Origin: CAZQYB01 sp964582985
Lineage (GTDB): Bacteria > Planctomycetota > Phycisphaerae > Sedimentisphaerales > Anaerobacaceae
Direction: 5' to 3'
Assembly: GCA_964582985.1 (NCBI GenBank)
Contig: CAZOUM010000035.1
Span: 1-32,495 of the forward strand
DNA: 32,495 bases
Of the stretch, positions 29,500 to 32,495 are shown in pieces. The notes beneath the pieces are model-generated. The model made no database searches. It saw only the letters and a list, made by a program, of their open reading frames with translations, and was not told the origin of the DNA. A program made the position numbers and the translations under genes. Each line of letters starts with the position of its first letter. Positions within the stretch are counted from its first letter, which is position 1.

Positions 29500-31563
29500 A
29501 TGAAAAAAATAACCGTAGCGTTAGCTGGAAACCCCAACAGCGGCAAGACCAGCATATTTAATATGCTCACCGGTGCGCGCCAGCACGTCGGCAACTATCC
29601 AGGCGTAACAGTCGAGAAGAAAGAAGGGCTGTGCAAATATGCCGGCTTCGAAATAACATTCGTGGATTTGCCGGGAACGTATAGCTTGACTGCTTATTCG
29701 ATTGAGGAACTCATCGCCCGCAATTTCATAATCGAAGAACAGCCGGACGTTGTCGTTGACATTGTCGATGCCTCCAATCTCGAGCGCAATTTGTATTTGG
29801 CGACTCAGCTAATCGAAATGAACGTCCCTTTGGTACTGGCGTTCAATATGAGCGACATCGCTCAGCGCAAGGGTTTGCTTTTCGATATTGAACAACTATC
29901 GAGGCTTCTCGAAGCGGCGATAGTCCCGACTGTCGGCAATAAAGGCAAAGGCAAGCTCGAGTTGCTCAACGCTATCGTCGAAGCGGCTCAGCGGGATAAG
30001 CAAAAACGCACTCACAAAGTAAATTATGGAAGTGAAATCGAGGAAGAGCTTGCGCGAATCGAAGCTCTTGTCACTGAAAAAGAGCCGAAGATGGCAGCCA
30101 AGTATGGTTCAAGATGGCTGGCTATTAAGCTGCTGGAACAGGACACCGACATCACCGCTAAAGTGCACAACAAGGAAGTCCTCGCTCCTGCTGCTGCCAG
30201 TATCGGTCATCTTAAAACTATCTTCGCCGAGGAGCCGGAAATCATAATGGCTGACAGGCGATACGGCTTCATCTCAGGCGCCTGCCAGGAAACTGTAAAA
30301 ACCACTGTCGAGTCACGTCACAGCAAAAGCGATATGATAGATTCCGTCGTGACAAATCGTGTACTGGGACTCCCCATTTTTCTTTTGCTAATGTATTTAG
30401 TCTTTTTCCTGACATTTAAGATGGGCGAATACCCAATGGGCTGGCTTGAGCAGTTCTTCGGCTGGGCAGCTAAAACCATAGCAGCATTTTGGCCCCCAGG
30501 CAGCGAAAGTTTGTTCGAATCTCTTCTTGTTGACGGCATAATCGGCGGTGTAGGCGGCGTGCTTGTGTTTTTGCCAAACATCCTTCTATTGTTCCTGGCC
30601 ATCGCAATACTTGAAGATTCCGGCTATATGGCCAGGGCAGCCTTCATTATGGACCGAATAATGCACAGGATTGGTCTGCACGGCAAGAGTTTCATACCTA
30701 TGCTCATCGGCTTCGGCTGTTCCGTGCCCGCCATTATGGGCGCACGAATACTTGAGAACAAACGCAACAGATTTACAACAATAATGGTAATACCGTTGAT
30801 GAGCTGCGGCGCGAAGTTGACAATTTACGCGCTGATAATACCAGCATTTTTCAAAGAACAATGGCGCGGCCCAGTGCTGTGGCTCATTTATCTGATAGGA
30901 ATTGCCATAGCGATTATTTGCATCAAAGTCCTGCGCCTCACTGTCTTGAAAGGCGAAACCACACCGTTCGTTATGGAACTGCCGCCTTACCGTATGCCCA
31001 CTCTAAAATCCGTATGCATTCATATGTGGCAAAGGGGCTGGATGTACCTAAGAAAGGCAGGCACAATAATCCTTGCTATATCGATTATTCTCTGGGCGGC
31101 AATGAGCTGGCCTAAGCCAGGCGGGCACTCGCTGGAAGGCTTGAGCTCCGACGAAGTGCACAAAACCAAACTGGAGCACTCCTTGGTCGGCAGGGTAGGG
31201 CGAGCCATAGAGCCGGCCCTCACACCGCTCGGCTTCGATTGGAAAATCGGAACCGCTCTTATCGGTGCAACCGCCGCCAAGGAAGTTTTTGTCTCCCAAC
31301 TTGGAATAGTATATGCGGTCGGCAGCAGCGACGAAGGCTCGCAAACCCTCCGCCAAAAGCTGCAGGCAAACTACACGCCTCTCACCGGATTCTGCGTTAT
31401 GTTGTTTTGCCTGATTTATGCGCCTTGTGTCGCAACGGTTGTAATGACAAAAAGGGAAACAAATTCCTGGCGTTGGGCGATGTTCCAATTCTTCGGACTC
31501 ACCGCTCTGGCCTACGTCCTCACGTTTTTCGTTTATCAGATAGGCAGCTTGATAACAGGTTAG
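29500..31563 (+). CDS. feoB: FeoB ferrous-iron transporter
   Basis: A 687-residue inner-membrane iron(II) transporter with an N-terminal G domain. The GTPase motifs are G1 GNPNSGKT (10-17), G2 Thr37 in PGVTVE, G3 DLPG (56-59) and G4 NMSD (116-119). The gate regions GFGCSVPAIMGAR and SCGAKLTIYAL mark the two conserved membrane gates, with several transmembrane helices between about residue 285 and the C-terminus. Length is near the lower end for FeoB (usually 650-780). No feoC follows. FeoB is expected in organisms that meet soluble iron(II), which fits an anoxic sediment or subsurface habitat. No strong ribosome site precedes the ATG. Confidence 0.97.
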   Translation: MKKITVALAGNPNSGKTSIFNMLTGARQHVGNYPGVTVEKKEGLCKYAGFEITFVDLPGTYSLTAYSIEELIARNFIIEEQPDVVVDIVDASNLERNLYLATQLIEMNVPLVLAFNMSDIAQRKGLLFDIEQLSRLLEAAIVPTVGNKGKGKLELLNAIVEAAQRDKQKRTHKVNYGSEIEEELARIEALVTEKEPKMAAKYGSRWLAIKLLEQDTDITAKVHNKEVLAPAAASIGHLKTIFAEEPEIIMADRRYGFISGACQETVKTTVESRHSKSDMIDSVVTNRVLGLPIFLLLMYLVFFLTFKMGEYPMGWLEQFFGWAAKTIAAFWPPGSESLFESLLVDGIIGGVGGVLVFLPNILLLFLAIAILEDSGYMARAAFIMDRIMHRIGLHGKSFIPMLIGFGCSVPAIMGARILENKRNRFTTIMVIPLMSCGAKLTIYALIIPAFFKEQWRGPVLWLIYLIGIAIAIICIKVLRLTVLKGETTPFVMELPPYRMPTLKSVCIHMWQRGWMYLRKAGTIILAISIILWAAMSWPKPGGHSLEGLSSDEVHKTKLEHSLVGRVGRAIEPALTPLGFDWKIGTALIGATAAKEVFVSQLGIVYAVGSSDEGSQTLRQKLQANYTPLTGFCVMLFCLIYAPCVATVVMTKRETNSWRWAMFQFFGLTALAYVLTFFVYQIGSLITG

Positions 31564-31583
31564 AATTGCGAGATAATTTTGGG

Positions 31584-31602
31584 TGCTTTCGAGCATTTTT
31601 TT
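31584..31602 (+). terminator. Short intrinsic terminator after feoB
   Basis: TGCT-TTCG-AGCA (31584-31595) forms a small stem closed by a TTCG tetraloop and is followed by seven T residues (31596-31602), 20 bp after the feoB stop. The stem has only four firm pairs, so termination may be partial. Confidence 0.5.
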
Positions 31603-31796
31603 GCCTTTGAAATAGGTTCGACGGTTCGACCTTGCTCACCGCAGGCAAGCTCACTACAGGTTGGGTTTGATTGGGTTTGTTTTCACCGCATCTGCAAAGT
31701 CGTTTATTTTCATAATCCTTTGTTGAAACAGAGCTTAGGTTCATTTGAGCATCCAGCAAATTGGCTTTGTTTTGCATATTAATCGTCGCTCGTCGC

Positions 31797-31852
31797 TCGA
31801 TACTGGATACTCGATACTGGATACTCGATTCTGGATGCTGGATACTCGATGC
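31797..31852. repeat. Tandem array of 14-bp TCGATACTGGATAC units
   Basis: Units start at 31797, 31811 and 31825, then decay to TGGATACTCGATGC by 31852. A related fragment, TCGATTCTCGATGCTGGATT, appears at 32092-32111. No reading frame spans it convincingly. Confidence 0.85.
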
Positions 31853-31860
31853 TTGTGAGT

Positions 31861-31938
31861 GGTTAAATGGTTCATTGGTTAACTGGTTAATTGGTTAACT
31901 GGTTAATTGGTAAAATGGGCAATTTGTTCATTGGTTAA
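31861..31938. repeat. Tandem array of 16-bp TTGGTTAACTGGTTAA units
   Basis: Exact units lie at 31875-31890 and 31891-31906, with degenerate GGTTAA words on both sides, the last at 31931-31938. Each unit carries the palindromic GTTAAC word. Confidence 0.85.
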
Positions 31939-31939
31939 T

Positions 31940-31973
31940 CCCCTAAGGGGTTTCCGCCCCATAGGAAAGGGGC
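31940..31973. repeat. GC-rich hairpin pair downstream of the tandem arrays
   Basis: CCCCTAAGGGG (31940-31950) is an inverted repeat. It is followed by TTTCCGCCCC (31951-31960) and GGAAAGGGGC (31964-31973), which can form a second stem. The T content after it is low, so it is not a clear terminator. Confidence 0.5.
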
Positions 31974-32194
31974 AAGTTTCGCTCCAAGGTTAACCCCTCC
32001 GAATTTATGATTCACTTTTTTCAGGGCGGTTTGAAAAAAACACGCCTTCCATAATTAGGGCGAACTTGCGCATTTGCGCCGAAAAAAGTCCTCGATTCTC
32101 GATGCTGGATTCTCGTAACTCGTTTGTGGAAAGTGAGTAAAAATTTTTTGCAATTTTCCGATTTTTGGTGCCAACTACCCGCAGATTTGATTGA

Positions 32195-32495
32195 TTTCCA
32201 ACCACGGAGATCGCTGAGAACGCAGAGATTTTATCTTTTTTATTAATCGCGGATACCCGATTCCATAGGCACAAGTTACGCTGATTCACACCGATTTTGT
32301 TTTGGCCAGCTCGGTGTCCTCGGCAAGCACTGCTGCAAAAGCGAGCTTTTTCCACAGAGCCTCGCCTTGCCCACCGGGTCACTAAGAAATGCCCCGATAG
32401 TGCAGCCGGCTGAAACAATTTATTGACCACAGATTTATTACCACGAAGACATCCGCCTTCGCTAAAGCTACGGCGGACAGGCTCCGGCACGAAGA
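32195..32495. repeat. Decayed dispersed repeats at the window edge
   Basis: Words such as ACCACGGAGATCGC, GAGAACGCAGAG, ACCACAGATTTATTACC and TCCGCCTTCGCTAAAGCTAC are typical dispersed-repeat vocabulary, not codons. I see no gene in 31603-32495; an apparent minus-strand frame at 32005-32490 overlaps the repeats and has no recognisable protein features. Confidence 0.5.

Noticed and set aside
31797..31938. Possible CRISPR array
   Set aside because: The units are 14 and 16 bp, contiguous without spacers of constant length, and no cas genes are nearby.
32005..32490. 161-codon minus-strand open frame
   Set aside because: It runs through dispersed repeat vocabulary, has no ribosome site or recognisable motif, and its composition is not protein-like.

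Overview
The window looks like a chromosomal segment from an uncultivated Planctomycetota bacterium, most likely class Phycisphaerae (Sedimentisphaerales-like). The main reasons are a secreted GLUG-repeat protein ending in a single dockerin-like DGxVNFxDxxxLAxxWL unit, many Tat-exported Gfo/Idh/MocA oxidoreductases beside DUF1080, ThuA and sugar-isomerase proteins, and the style of the intergenic repeats. This placement is inference; there is no rRNA or marker gene in the window.

Region 1 (1-6546, minus strand) is a tightly packed sugar-catabolic operon behind a good sigma70 promoter (TTGACA-17-TAAATA, 6518-6546). In transcription order it encodes a TIM-barrel sugar isomerase, a Gfo/Idh/MocA dehydrogenase, an L-galactose/L-fucose dehydrogenase-like aldo/keto reductase, a zinc alcohol dehydrogenase, a second TIM-barrel isomerase, a second aldo/keto reductase, and the N-terminal 134 codons of an L-fuconolactonase-like amidohydrolase that runs off the window. 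The set suggests non-phosphorylating oxidation of an L-fucose/L-galactose type sugar.

Region 2 (6668-8223) holds dispersed hairpin repeats, a textbook promoter (TTGCAC-17-TATAAT) and the GLUG/dockerin-like surface protein.

Region 3 (8296-26133, plus strand) is the centrepiece: twelve collinear genes over about 18 kb. They are five Gfo/Idh/MocA oxidoreductases (four with twin-arginine signals), two stand-alone TIM-barrel isomerases, a ThuA lipoprotein, a 1352-residue secreted ThuA-HEAT-carbohydrate-binding-like-DUF1080 protein, a secreted TIM-barrel-DUF1080 fusion, then directly a seven-CxxCH membrane-anchored cytochrome c and a cytochrome b-like membrane protein. I read this as a periplasmic oxidative (3-keto) glycoside-processing system with its own possible electron outlet to the quinone pool.

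Region 4 (26240-28514, minus strand) has a membrane-anchored ankyrin protein, a small membrane protein, a four-helix-bundle (S23/TIGR02436-type) protein framed by paired repeats, and tRNA-Pro(GGG).

Region 5 (28685-31563, plus strand) is a ferrous-iron operon: a DtxR/MntR-type regulator, feoA and feoB, with a strong promoter overlapping an inverted-repeat operator. The remainder (31564-32495) is gene-free and filled with short tandem and dispersed repeats.
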